Assembly (NCBI RefSeq): GCF_019104745.1
Contig: NZ_JAHRWL010000001.1
Location: 1,345,001 to 1,409,000, forward strand
Origin: Thalassococcus arenae
GTDB taxonomy: Bacteria > Pseudomonadota > Alphaproteobacteria > Rhodobacterales > Rhodobacteraceae
Direction: 5' to 3'
DNA length: 64,000 nucleotides
Shown here: one piece after another, positions 25,739 to 34,376 of the stretch
How positions within the stretch are numbered: position 1 is the stretch's first letter
How the letters are laid out: the number at the start of each line of letters is the position of its first letter
The notes under the pieces: generated by a model
Told to the model about the DNA's origin: nothing
The model's database searches: none
The model's input: only the letters and a program-made list of their open reading frames with translations
Position numbers and translations under genes: made by a program

Positions 25739-26020
25739 TCAGCCGTTGGCGGTGGTCGGGTCGATGATCCCGCTGATCGGGGTGATCCTGGTCGCCGGAA
25801 AGCCGCTCAGTTCGGCGTGGCGTCGGATCGCGTCTTCGTCTTCGGCCAGATAGACGCAAAAGGTCTTGTCGCCGGCGACGTAGGAATGTTCCCATTGAAC
25901 CTTGGGCGCAAGCTCGGCGAGGGCTTGGTTCGACGTCTGCGCCGCGCCGCACAGTTCCTTGCCCGACATCGCACCGACGCCAGCGATATCGCGTTCGATC
26001 ATGTAGCGTTTCAGGGTCAT
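25739..26020 (-). CDS. DUF4242 small protein
   Basis: 93 residues of the DUF4242 family, small ferredoxin-like-fold proteins; one Streptomyces homologue has been described as nickel-binding. Family features here are YMIERDIAGVG, WEHSYVAGDKTFCVYLAEDE, AIRRHAELSGFPA and the terminal IDPTT. The cytosolic protein has one Cys near the start (GKELCGAA) and one in the central strand. It stands alone, converging on the ABC operon terminator. Role unknown. Confidence 0.85.
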   Translation of the reverse strand: MTLKRYMIERDIAGVGAMSGKELCGAAQTSNQALAELAPKVQWEHSYVAGDKTFCVYLAEDEDAIRRHAELSGFPATRITPISGIIDPTTANG

Positions 26021-26130
26021 TTCTTGTCCTCCTCAGGTGACGATCCGTATTGTGCACCTTCGGCGGTCCGCCGTCATGCCGGCAATTGGTGACAGGTTTT
26101 CAGACGCGGCGGCGTGTTTGCCGGTCGGGG

Positions 26131-27174
26131 CTAAGGTTGCCAGCCGTGTCGCATCGGGTGATCGGCGGACAGCGGCAGCGCGACCGTTCCGCCTGTGCGC
26201 GCCGCTTCGTAGATCGCCGTCACCAGTTCGATCGACCGGCGGCCATCCTGCAGCGTGACATCCGCTGCGGGACGGCCGGACAGCGCCTTGGCGACCTCGG
26301 CCAGAAAACCCGCGAATCCCGGTGCCTGCCGCGGCGCCGCGGCGATGCAGGCGTCGATGGCGGGCTGGTCGGCCGGATCGCGGGCCGTGAAGGTCCAGGC
26401 GCCGGAACCGGGCGCGTAGGGCGTGGTGGCCGAAGTCGCCGTCAGGTTTTCATAGACCAAGCGCAGGCGCGTTTCGTCGCGCGCCGCGCCCAAAGTGATC
26501 GACGACGTGGCCAGCGCGCCACCATCCAGCGCAAAGGTCAGCGCCGCGCAATCCTCGGTTTCGATGGGATTGCACAAGGTGGTCAGAGCCCCGGAGATCG
26601 TGCGGATCGGGCTGAAATAGTGACACAGCAGATCATGGGCGTGGATCGCATGACCCAGAATCGCGCCCCCCTGTTCGCCCGCCCAGGTGCCACGCCATGG
26701 CACCGCGTAATACTCGGCCTTGCGGCACCAATGCGTCTCGAGCGCGGCCACCCTTGGCCCGCCGGTGAGGCCGGCATCGCGCAGGGCCTGAAGCTGTGCG
26801 AAGGCCGGGCCAAAGCGATACTGGAACACCGGAAAGACCCGTCGTGCAGCCTTGTCCGCCGCCGCGGCGATCTGGTCCACATCGTCCAGCGACGTGGCCA
26901 GCGGCTTTTCGCAGATCACGTGTTTGCCGGCCTGCAGCGCCGTGATGGCGGTCTGCGCGTGCAGGTGCGGCGGAAGGCAGATGTCGATGAGGTCGACGTC
27001 GCTGTCCAGCGCTGTTTCGATGCTGGATGCTCCGGCGATTTCGTCGGAACAGAGCCTGTTGCGCCGGGCTTCGTCCTGATCGACGATCAGCGCGACGGCG
27101 AAATCCGGCAGCGCGCGGTAGGCGGCCAGGTGCTGTTCCCCGATCCCGCCACCCAGGATGGCGACCCGGATCAT
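26131..27174 (-). CDS. Gfo/Idh/MocA-family oxidoreductase (first of three)
   Basis: 347 residues. The N-terminal Rossmann domain starts VAILGGGIGEQHL; the family EKP motif is VICEKPLATS; the C-terminal GFO_IDH_MocA domain follows with GAILGHAIHAHDLLCHY holding the likely catalytic His. Such enzymes oxidise or reduce sugars, inositols or related polyols with NAD(P). It is the last gene of a minus-strand block and overlaps the second homologue by ATGA. The substrate is unknown; two adjacent paralogues suggest successive redox steps on one compound. Confidence 0.88.
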   Translation of the reverse strand: MIRVAILGGGIGEQHLAAYRALPDFAVALIVDQDEARRNRLCSDEIAGASSIETALDSDVDLIDICLPPHLHAQTAITALQAGKHVICEKPLATSLDDVDQIAAAADKAARRVFPVFQYRFGPAFAQLQALRDAGLTGGPRVAALETHWCRKAEYYAVPWRGTWAGEQGGAILGHAIHAHDLLCHYFSPIRTISGALTTLCNPIETEDCAALTFALDGGALATSSITLGAARDETRLRLVYENLTATSATTPYAPGSGAWTFTARDPADQPAIDACIAAAPRQAPGFAGFLAEVAKALSGRPAADVTLQDGRRSIELVTAIYEAARTGGTVALPLSADHPMRHGWQP

Positions 27175-28175
27175 GGCGCGGCCTCGGCGATGGCCTGGGC
27201 GCGCAGGGCCAGGTCCATCACCGCAAAGCAATGCGCCTGCGTCATCGCGGTTTCGGCGCGATGCGCGATGTCGTGGGCCAGCCGATCGAAATACGGCAGC
27301 CCGGCGTCCCGCGCATCGATGGTCTCGCAACGTTCGCCATTGACCAGGATCAGGTGATCGGTGCCGTCGCGCCCGCCGACATCGACATATTTACGCAGCT
27401 CGATATAGCCATTGGTTCCCAGCAGCGTCAGCCGCCCGTCACCCCAGTTCGGCAGCGCGTCGGGCGTGTACCAGTCGACCCGGATATAGCCTGACGCTCG
27501 ATCTGAGCGCAGGGCGATTTCACCGAAGTCCTGCAGTCCGGGATCGCCGGGATTGGCGTGGTTGGCTACGTGCGCCATGGCGATTTCCGCCGTATCAGAG
27601 CCTGTGAAATGCAGGAACTGGTCGATCTGGTGCGATGCGATATCGGTCAGGATACCGCCATAGCGGTCGCGCCGGAAGAACCAGCCGGGTCTTGTCGCAC
27701 GATTGAGCCGGTGCGGCCCCAACCCGGTCGTGTGCACGACGCGCCCGATGGCGCCGTCTTGCACCAGTTGGTCGGCCAGCGTGACGCAGGGCACCTCGAA
27801 CCGTTCCGAGAAATTGATCGACCAGATGCGCCCGGTCTCGGTGACGGTGGCGCGGATGGCGTCGAGTTGCGCAAGGTCGGTGCAGCCCGGCTTGTCGGTC
27901 ATCACGTCATGGCCGGATTCCATCGCCCGGATCGCCAATGCGGCGCGGTCGGCGGGAATGGCCGAGATCAGCGCGAGGTCCGCGCCCAGGGCCAATACGT
28001 CCTGAATCCGTTCGAAACGGGACAGATCGGGGAACCGCTTGGTAAAGCCGTCCAGCGTTTCGGGATTGCCTTCGGTCCAGTAGCCAAGGCAGCGCGCGCC
28101 GACCCGCAGCATGTTTTCGGTCATGCCGTAGATGTGCCGGTGATCCAGCCCCAGGGCGACGAAGGTCAGGGTCAT
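27171..28175 (-). CDS. Gfo/Idh/MocA-family oxidoreductase (second of three)
   Basis: 334 residues. The start ATG at 28175 gives FVALGLDHRHIYGMTENML, an unusual N-terminus with ALGLDH where the GxGxxG loop normally sits, so NAD(P) binding may be altered. The EKP motif is replaced by MTDKPGC (Asp for Glu, Lys kept). The C-terminal part has GGILTDIASHQIDQFLHF with the conserved Asp/His pair. Overlaps both neighbours by four bases, so translationally coupled. It belongs to the superfamily but could be a divergent subfamily with a non-standard cofactor role. Confidence 0.8.
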   Translation of the reverse strand: MTLTFVALGLDHRHIYGMTENMLRVGARCLGYWTEGNPETLDGFTKRFPDLSRFERIQDVLALGADLALISAIPADRAALAIRAMESGHDVMTDKPGCTDLAQLDAIRATVTETGRIWSINFSERFEVPCVTLADQLVQDGAIGRVVHTTGLGPHRLNRATRPGWFFRRDRYGGILTDIASHQIDQFLHFTGSDTAEIAMAHVANHANPGDPGLQDFGEIALRSDRASGYIRVDWYTPDALPNWGDGRLTLLGTNGYIELRKYVDVGGRDGTDHLILVNGERCETIDARDAGLPYFDRLAHDIAHRAETAMTQAHCFAVMDLALRAQAIAEAAP

Positions 28176-29209
28176 TGCGAAACCTCTTCGGTCTGGCCCG
28201 ACCGCGCGGCGCGTTCCATCGCGTCGATCACGGCATGGACATGCAGCGCCTCGCGGCCCGGTGCCAGCGGCGGGCGGTTGTCGCGGATCGCGCCGGCGAA
28301 ATCCTCGAGCACGGATTGGTGCCATGCATGGGTGAAGGCCATCGGATCGGCACCGCCGCCGGTGCCGCCTGCGCTGTCGGGCAGGAACGCGTCTTCGTGC
28401 CCGTCCAGCCAGTGCAGGGTCAAGGCGTCACCCTGCAGCCGGATGCGGGCGCGGGTGGTGGTCAGCGTCAGGCTTTCTGCCAGGCCGGGATAAGCCGTGG
28501 TGGTGGCGCGCAAGGTGCCGGTCGCGCCGCTGGCAAAGGTCAGCAACGCGGCGGCGATGTCCTCGGCCTCCATCGCGTGCAAAGGGCTGGTGCGCATCAG
28601 GGCCTGAAGCCGGGCGACCGGGCCGCAAAGCCACAGCGCGAGATCCAGCGTGTGGATCGCCTGGTTGATCATCACCCCGCCGCCGTCGCGGGCATAGGTG
28701 CCGCGGCCGGGCGCGTCGTAATAGGCCTGGTCGCGCCACCACGGCACGTCGATCTCGACATGAACGACATCGCCCAACGTCCCGCCGGTCATCAGCGTCT
28801 TGAGCCGTTGCGAGGCCGCCCGCGTGCGGTGCTGAAAGCACAGACCAAGCGGCACGCCGCTGGTGTCATAGGCCGCCACGATGCGCCGGGCGGCATCCAG
28901 TGTCCGTTCCACCGGCTTTTCCATCAGCGTCGGGATAGCGGCCCGCGAAAGCCGCCGGGCATAATCGAGCCGCGTATCGGGAGGGGTGATGAGAACGGCC
29001 ATGTCGGGGGCGTCGGCCAAAGCCGCATCGAGATCGGTGAAGGCCGCGACATCATGGCCCAGCAGCGATCCCGCTCGGGCGCAAAACGGCTCTAATGCGG
29101 CCCTGTTCCTGCCCAGAACGCCGGCAAGGCGGATGCCGGCGGCATTGTCGCGCAACGCCAGCAGATGGGTCTGTGCCACCATGCCGGAACCGATCAACAG
29201 AGCCTTCAT
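28172..29209 (-). CDS. Gfo/Idh/MocA-family oxidoreductase (third of three)
   Basis: 345 residues. The Rossmann start is LLIGSGMVAQTHLLAL, the EKP motif is LMEKPVERT and the active-site segment is GGGVMINQAIHTLDLALWL. It is the first transcribed of the three paralogues, sharing ATGA overlaps with the EamA transporter gene upstream and the second paralogue downstream. The three proteins are clearly diverged, so this is not a recent duplication. Expected NAD(P)-dependent dehydrogenase on a sugar or cyclitol. Confidence 0.88.
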   Translation of the reverse strand: MKALLIGSGMVAQTHLLALRDNAAGIRLAGVLGRNRAALEPFCARAGSLLGHDVAAFTDLDAALADAPDMAVLITPPDTRLDYARRLSRAAIPTLMEKPVERTLDAARRIVAAYDTSGVPLGLCFQHRTRAASQRLKTLMTGGTLGDVVHVEIDVPWWRDQAYYDAPGRGTYARDGGGVMINQAIHTLDLALWLCGPVARLQALMRTSPLHAMEAEDIAAALLTFASGATGTLRATTTAYPGLAESLTLTTTRARIRLQGDALTLHWLDGHEDAFLPDSAGGTGGGADPMAFTHAWHQSVLEDFAGAIRDNRPPLAPGREALHVHAVIDAMERAARSGQTEEVSQ

Positions 29210-30120
29210 CGCGGCACCTCGACCTGCGCGGCGGTCGCGGCGCGCGGTACAGAGCGACGCCAGATGATGAGCCCCGAAACCACGATGATCGCCGCGCCGA
29301 TCAGGGTCCATCCGTCGGGAAGGTCGGCGAAGACGACATAGCCGCCGATCGCGAGATAGATCAGGAAAGCGTAGGTGTAGGGCATCAGCGTGCTGGCGGG
29401 GGCAAAGGCATGGGCGCGCGAGAACAGCTCGTGCCCGGCCCAGCCCCAGACGCCGATGCCGACCATCAGCGCCCAGTCGGTACTGCTGGCGGGCGGTGTC
29501 CAGACCGCAAGCGCAAAGGGCATGGTCGTGACCGTGCCGACCGCGCCCATGTAGAACTGCATCGCCTGCGGCGTCACGATCCCTGCGATCTTGCGCGTCA
29601 GGATCGAATAAAGCGCCAGGGCAAAGGCATTGTAGACGTTCAGGATGGCGATCCAGTGCACCGCGTCGCCAAAGGGCCGGATCACCACCAGAACGCCGGC
29701 AAAGCCCAGCCAGATGGCGAACCAGCGCCACGGCCCCACCCGTTCACCCAGCAGCGGCATCGACAGCGCACAGACGATGATCGGGGCCGAGAACATGATC
29801 GCGCCGGTGATCGTCAGCGACAGGTAGTTCAGCGTTATGAAGTTGAACAGCGTCGCCGAAGCCAGAAGCGCGCCGCGCAGCAGGACCAGCCCCATCATCG
29901 GGCATCGGAACGCCGCCATGCCACCGCTTTTAAGCAGCAACAGGGTCGATATCGCGAAATGCGGCGCGTAGCGCATGAAGGCCAGTTGCACCGCGGGAAG
30001 ACCGGTCAGGACCAGCCATTTCACCGGCACGTCGACGAAAGCGAAACACAGATAGGCCGCCAGCGTCATGACGATGCCAAGCGCGGCACGATCGGCCGGG
30101 GCTGCCTTGGCAAGCGCCAC
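29206..30120 (-). CDS. EamA/DMT-family transporter
   Basis: 304 residues with about ten hydrophobic segments in two EamA repeats (residues about 15-145 and 160-290). These inner-membrane carriers usually export small metabolites, though some import. It sits 3 bp after the dehydrogenase gene and overlaps the third Gfo gene by ATGA, so it is embedded in the catabolic operon and may move an intermediate or by-product. Substrate cannot be predicted. Confidence 0.85.
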   Translation of the reverse strand: MALAKAAPADRAALGIVMTLAAYLCFAFVDVPVKWLVLTGLPAVQLAFMRYAPHFAISTLLLLKSGGMAAFRCPMMGLVLLRGALLASATLFNFITLNYLSLTITGAIMFSAPIIVCALSMPLLGERVGPWRWFAIWLGFAGVLVVIRPFGDAVHWIAILNVYNAFALALYSILTRKIAGIVTPQAMQFYMGAVGTVTTMPFALAVWTPPASSTDWALMVGIGVWGWAGHELFSRAHAFAPASTLMPYTYAFLIYLAIGGYVVFADLPDGWTLIGAAIIVVSGLIIWRRSVPRAATAAQVEVPR

Positions 30121-30123
30121 GGG

Positions 30124-31011
30124 TCAGCCCGCGTAGCGGTCGGCGAAATAGTCGACCATCTGGCCGACCATGTCGTCGGCCCTGCCGCTGTCGCGGGCAT
30201 CGGACATCGCGGCCAGCGCGCATTGCGACATGACAGACGTCACCCCCGCGTCGCTGGCCATCTGCGTGTAATAGCCCACATCCTTGGCGGCGTTCTTGAT
30301 CGCGAAGGCCAGTTGGGTCGGGTCGCCTTTCAGCCCGTAGGCCGAGACGAAATCCATCATGCCCGACTTCAGCGGACCGGCGGACATCACGTCGTAGAGC
30401 TGTTGCCGGTCCACGCCCGTGACATCGGCCATGGCATAGGCTTCGGCCATCGCGTTGGCGACGGTCATGCCGAAGAAGTTGTTGATCAACTTGATCGTAT
30501 GCCCGGTGCCGAGCGGACCGAGGTGAAAGACATTCTCGCCCAGATCGTCCAGAACCGGTTTTGCGGTGTCGAAGGCAGCCTTGTCGCCCGAGCACATGAT
30601 GTTCAATAGCCCGTCGACGGCATGGGATGGCGTGCGACCCAGCGGTGCGTCAAGCATCGTCGCGCCCGCCGCGGCGACCTCTTGCCCCAGGGCCCTGGTC
30701 GAGGCGGGCAGCGACGTTCCGAAATCGATGACCAGGGCGCCCGGTTTCAAACCGGCGATCACGCCGTCCGGCCCGCGCATGCGGGATTCGACGTTGGCGG
30801 ACGTGTCCATGCAAAGCATCACGATGTCCGAGGCGGTGGCGATCTCGCGCGCGGTGGTGACCTCGGTTGCGCCCCGCGCGACGGCCTTGTCGACATGGGT
30901 CCGGTTGCGGTTGGCGATGACGGTCAGGGCGTATCCCCGATCCTGCAGGCGCTGCACCATGGCGCCGCCCATCAGGCCGAGGCCGATGAATCCGATGGTG
31001 GGCTGGGGCAT
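30124..31011 (-). CDS. 3-hydroxyisobutyrate-dehydrogenase-family NAD(P) oxidoreductase
   Basis: 295 residues. The Rossmann motif is IGFIGLGLMGGAMVQRL. The substrate loop is DAPLGRTPSHAVDG where most family members have DAPVSGG, so the acceptor pocket differs. The catalytic Lys lies in GHTIKLINNFFG. Family members include tartronate semialdehyde reductase, L-threonate dehydrogenase and 3-hydroxyisobutyrate dehydrogenase. Given an altronate-dehydratase-like neighbour, a sugar-acid or hydroxyacid substrate is likely. A second, unrelated-looking family member lies at 39890-40756. Confidence 0.88.
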   Translation of the reverse strand: MPQPTIGFIGLGLMGGAMVQRLQDRGYALTVIANRNRTHVDKAVARGATEVTTAREIATASDIVMLCMDTSANVESRMRGPDGVIAGLKPGALVIDFGTSLPASTRALGQEVAAAGATMLDAPLGRTPSHAVDGLLNIMCSGDKAAFDTAKPVLDDLGENVFHLGPLGTGHTIKLINNFFGMTVANAMAEAYAMADVTGVDRQQLYDVMSAGPLKSGMMDFVSAYGLKGDPTQLAFAIKNAAKDVGYYTQMASDAGVTSVMSQCALAAMSDARDSGRADDMVGQMVDYFADRYAG

Positions 31012-31021
31012 GGGGTTCCTT

Positions 31022-31912
31022 TCAGTCTTTGGCGGTTTCGAAGGCGCGATCCTTCAATCCCTTCTGGATTTCATAGATCGACCAGGGCTTGTCGGGTTGC
31101 GGCTGGGGAATGCGGATCGGGATGTCCTTGAGCCGCGGCGTCAGCGTGGGTTCGCCGCAGAGCATCCGGGCGTTGTAATCCGCGATCCCGTCCCATTTCG
31201 TCATCGACCCCATGATGGGAAAGGCATCGGCGGCCATCATCTCGTAGAACAGCAGGCGGCGGGCACGATCGGAGGTGTTCAGAGCCGATCCATGCACGAT
31301 TCGTCCGTGATGGATGGAAATCGACCCGGCCGGACCGGTCAGGGGAACCGCATCCTCGGGGTTCAAGCCGGCGGCTTTCAGCGACATCGCCCCGGCAAAG
31401 ACGCCGTCGGCATGGTGGTCGAAGACCGGGCCGCGATGCGAGCCGGGAAAGACCATCAAGGGTCCGTTTTCCAGCCCCATGTCGTCGATCAGCACGCCGA
31501 TGGCGAGGATGTCGTCGTTGGTGTGGGGATAGAAGGCATAGTCCTGGTGCCATTCCACCGCCGCGCCGTAGCCCGCGGATTTCATGTTCAGCTTGGTGGT
31601 ATGCAGCCGGATATCCGGGCCGATCAGGTCGCGCGCGGGGGCCAGCACGTGGTCGGAGAACATCAGGTCGCGCATCACGTCGCTGATCGTGTGCGGCAGC
31701 TTGATGCGGCGCAGGCGCGGGTTTTCGGGCGTGTGCGTGTCTTCGAGGTCGAGCCGGTCGTTCGAGGCGGTCATCGTGGCGGCCTCATCCTCGAACCGGG
31801 CGATTTCGTCTCTGATCCTGCGCAACCAGTCCTCGGGGATCTGGTTTTCGACGACGAGATAGCCGTGTTCCTGGTAGAACGCGATCTGGTCGGGGGTGAG
31901 AACTTCGGCCAT
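31022..31912 (-). CDS. Phytanoyl-CoA-dioxygenase (PhyH)-family Fe(II)/2-oxoglutarate oxygenase
   Basis: 296 residues. The iron ligands are the HxD of EWHQDYAFYPH and the distal His in GRIVHGSALNTSDRARR, where the following Arg should bind 2-oxoglutarate. Starts TPDQIAFYQEHGYLVVEN, the usual PhyH opening. ATG at 31912 shares its base with the stop of the altronate-dehydratase-like gene (TGATG). A reading frame continuing upstream of it is open but is only a shadow of that gene. Likely hydroxylates or oxidatively cleaves a small substrate; which one is unknown. Confidence 0.88.
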   Translation of the reverse strand: MAEVLTPDQIAFYQEHGYLVVENQIPEDWLRRIRDEIARFEDEAATMTASNDRLDLEDTHTPENPRLRRIKLPHTISDVMRDLMFSDHVLAPARDLIGPDIRLHTTKLNMKSAGYGAAVEWHQDYAFYPHTNDDILAIGVLIDDMGLENGPLMVFPGSHRGPVFDHHADGVFAGAMSLKAAGLNPEDAVPLTGPAGSISIHHGRIVHGSALNTSDRARRLLFYEMMAADAFPIMGSMTKWDGIADYNARMLCGEPTLTPRLKDIPIRIPQPQPDKPWSIYEIQKGLKDRAFETAKD

Positions 31913-33420
31913 CACATCACCGCACCGATCTGCCAGGGGACGAATTCGTAATCGCCCAGGCCCTGCGCTTCGGATTTGCTGGCCTCGCCGCTGGCCACCC
32001 GCAGGAACATCTCGTAGATCTCGCGGCCCTTGGCCTCGACGCTGACGCCGTCGGTCAGGATGGTGCCGGCGTTGACGTCCATGTCGTCGGTCATCCGGGT
32101 ATACATCTCGGAATTGGTCGCCACCTTGATCGTCGGGGCGGGTTTCGACCCAAAGGCCGATCCGCGCCCGGTGGTGAAACAGACCAGGTTGCAGCCGCCC
32201 GCGATCTGCCCGGTGACGCTGGCGGGGTCGTAGCCGGGGCTGTCCATGAAGGTAAAGCCGCGGGCCGTGACCTGTTCGGCGTATTTGTAGACACCGGTCA
32301 GCGGCGTGGTGCCGCCCTTGGCCGCGGCGCCCAGGGATTTTTCCAGGATCGTCGTCAGCCCGCCCTTCTTGTTCCCGGGGCTTGGGTTGTTGTCCATGCT
32401 GCCTTGGTTGCGGGCGGTGTAATCCTCCCACCAGCGGATCAGCCCGATCAAACGGTCGCCGGTGGCGCGGTCGATGGCGCGGCGGGTCAGCAGGTGTTCG
32501 GCGCCGTAGATTTCCGGCGTTTCGGCCAGCACACCGGTGCCGCCCTGGGCGACCAGCAGGTCGGTGGCATGGCCAAGCGCGGGGTTGGCGGTGATGCCCG
32601 ACCAGGCGTCGGACCCGCCGCATTGCAGGGCCACGGTCAGCTCTGACGCCGGGCAGGGCGTTCGCGTGGCCTGGTTGGCAAGCGGCAGCATCGCCTCGAT
32701 CTTGGCGATGCCCATCTCGACGGTCTTGCGCAGCCCGGCGACGTTCTGGATGTTCATCGTCTGGAACAGCGGCCCCTGTTCCAGCCCGTAGGCTTCGAGC
32801 AGCCAGTCGATCTGGTTCATCTCGCAGCCCAGCCCCACCATCAGCACGCCCGCGTGGTTGGGGTGGCGGGCATAGCCCCACATCACGCGCTGCAGCGCCT
32901 CGAACCCGTCGCCCGACCCGGCCATGCCGCATCCGGTGCCATGCACGAAGGCGGCAACCCCGTCGACATTGGGATAGGGTGCCAGCCGCTCGGACGTGAA
33001 GTGGTCCGCGATCATGCGCGCGGCGGTGGCCGAACAGTTCACCGATGTGACGATGGCGATGTAATTGCGCGTGCCTACGCGGCCACCCGCACGGCGATAG
33101 CCCATGAAGGTGTCGCGCCGGTCCTGCGCGACCGGCTCAACCGGTCGCAGGTCGGTAGAGAACTCGTAATCGCCCGCCGTGGCGCGGAATTCCACGTTGT
33201 GGGTATGGACGTGTTCGCCGGCCGCGATCGGTTCAGCCGCATAGCCGATGATCTGGGCGTATTTGCGGATCGCCGCGCCCTTGGCGATATCCGCCGTTGC
33301 GATCTTGTGCCCGGACGGGATCAGCGCGCGGGTCTGCGTGGTTTCGACCGGATGGCCGACCGCGAGCGCGCGGGTGGCGGTGACGACATTGTCGGAGGGG
33401 TCGAGTCGGACGTAATCCAT
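31912..33420 (-). CDS. UxaA-family hydro-lyase, altronate-dehydratase-like
   Basis: 502 residues, full UxaA length. The N-terminal SAF domain (about 1-90) shows SGHKIATADIAKGAAIRKY and GEHVHTHNVEF. The C-terminal catalytic part has RVGTRNYIAIVTSVNCSA, HGTGCGMAG, MVGLGCEMNQ and GGSDAWSGITANPALG, the conserved Cys/His features of iron-dependent altronate/galactarate dehydratases. E. coli UxaA converts D-altronate to 2-keto-3-deoxygluconate. Position between two PhyH genes and behind a TRAP transporter suggests a hexonate or uronate-derived substrate. Confidence 0.88.
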   Translation of the reverse strand: MDYVRLDPSDNVVTATRALAVGHPVETTQTRALIPSGHKIATADIAKGAAIRKYAQIIGYAAEPIAAGEHVHTHNVEFRATAGDYEFSTDLRPVEPVAQDRRDTFMGYRRAGGRVGTRNYIAIVTSVNCSATAARMIADHFTSERLAPYPNVDGVAAFVHGTGCGMAGSGDGFEALQRVMWGYARHPNHAGVLMVGLGCEMNQIDWLLEAYGLEQGPLFQTMNIQNVAGLRKTVEMGIAKIEAMLPLANQATRTPCPASELTVALQCGGSDAWSGITANPALGHATDLLVAQGGTGVLAETPEIYGAEHLLTRRAIDRATGDRLIGLIRWWEDYTARNQGSMDNNPSPGNKKGGLTTILEKSLGAAAKGGTTPLTGVYKYAEQVTARGFTFMDSPGYDPASVTGQIAGGCNLVCFTTGRGSAFGSKPAPTIKVATNSEMYTRMTDDMDVNAGTILTDGVSVEAKGREIYEMFLRVASGEASKSEAQGLGDYEFVPWQIGAVM

Positions 33421-33425
33421 GGCGT

Positions 33426-34367
33426 TCACGCACAATAGGGGGCGTCTGAGGCCCAGCGGTGGATGGGGATATGCGCCTTTCGGCTGAGACGGGCGCGGGC
33501 GTCTTCCCACAACGCCTTCCAGGCGCGCCAGTCACGCAATTCGGTTTCCGGCGCGGCGCGGGACCGCGCGACGAAGCTGGGAAAATGTTCGCGCCCGGTA
33601 TGCTGGCCGGTCACGTTGTAGCGCAGGTCGAACGACCAGCGGAAGCCGTCCGAGCGGTTGGGCAGCGAGGCATGCGGCACCAGCGGGTGGAACAGCACCA
33701 CTCCGCCCGACGCCACCGGCAGCGGCACGGCCCGCCCGGTATCCAGCCGACCCGGCGCAATCGCCGTCTGTTTCTGCGGGCAATGCGGCAGCAGCCCGTC
33801 GCCGATGCCCGGCACCACCTGCAGGCAGCCGTTTTCCACGGTGGCGTCGGTGATCGCCACCCAGGCGGTGACCATGTCGGTGGTGTCGGCCTGTTCGTGA
33901 CCCACGCCGCGATCCTGGTGCCAGTCGGTGGCGGTGATGTGGGCGCGCACTTCGTCCGCGGCCAGTTGCGGGCTGGGCGGCTTGATGCGCACATGCTGGA
34001 TCGGGTTCGAGGTGATCTCGGGGCCGATCAGCGCTTCGATCAGGTCCAGAAGCCGGTCGTCGATCACCAGATCGAACACGGCGGGGCCGAAATGCATCGG
34101 CGTATCCGCCGCGATTTCATCACCGGGCAGCGAGATGTCCATGGGCTGGAACCAGTCGCAACCGGCGGCGTAGCTGCGGCTGAGCTTGTCCCAGAACCCG
34201 CCCCGGGTCTCGGGGACCAGACCCTGCGCCTGCCAATTCGCGTAAAGGCTGTCCATCAGCGCGGCGTATTCAACCCGGATCGCATCGATCACCCGAGGCG
34301 GGATCACGCCCGGCACGACCAGATAGCCGTCGGTGCGGAACCGGGCGATCTGGTCCTGGGTCAGCAT
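33426..34367 (-). CDS. PhyH-family Fe(II)/2-oxoglutarate dioxygenase
   Basis: 313 residues. The N-terminus TQDQIARFRTDGYLVVPGVI is typical. Iron ligands are HxD in TDWHQDRGVG and the distal His probably in LFHPLVPHASLPNRS, followed by FRWSFDLRYN with the 2-oxoglutarate Arg. It is the first enzyme gene after the TRAP permease genes (9 bp from dctM), and only distantly resembles the other PhyH protein of the operon. Two such oxygenases in one sugar-acid-like operon is unusual. Substrate unknown. Confidence 0.87.
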   Translation of the reverse strand: MLTQDQIARFRTDGYLVVPGVIPPRVIDAIRVEYAALMDSLYANWQAQGLVPETRGGFWDKLSRSYAAGCDWFQPMDISLPGDEIAADTPMHFGPAVFDLVIDDRLLDLIEALIGPEITSNPIQHVRIKPPSPQLAADEVRAHITATDWHQDRGVGHEQADTTDMVTAWVAITDATVENGCLQVVPGIGDGLLPHCPQKQTAIAPGRLDTGRAVPLPVASGGVVLFHPLVPHASLPNRSDGFRWSFDLRYNVTGQHTGREHFPSFVARSRAAPETELRDWRAWKALWEDARARLSRKAHIPIHRWASDAPYCA

Positions 34368-34376
34368 GGGGGCCTC

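Noticed and set aside
31022-32932. A 636-codon frame joining the second PhyH gene to an upstream stretch
   Set aside because: The upstream part is out of frame with the real UxaA-type gene and has no homology; the PhyH start at 31912 has normal TGATG coupling.
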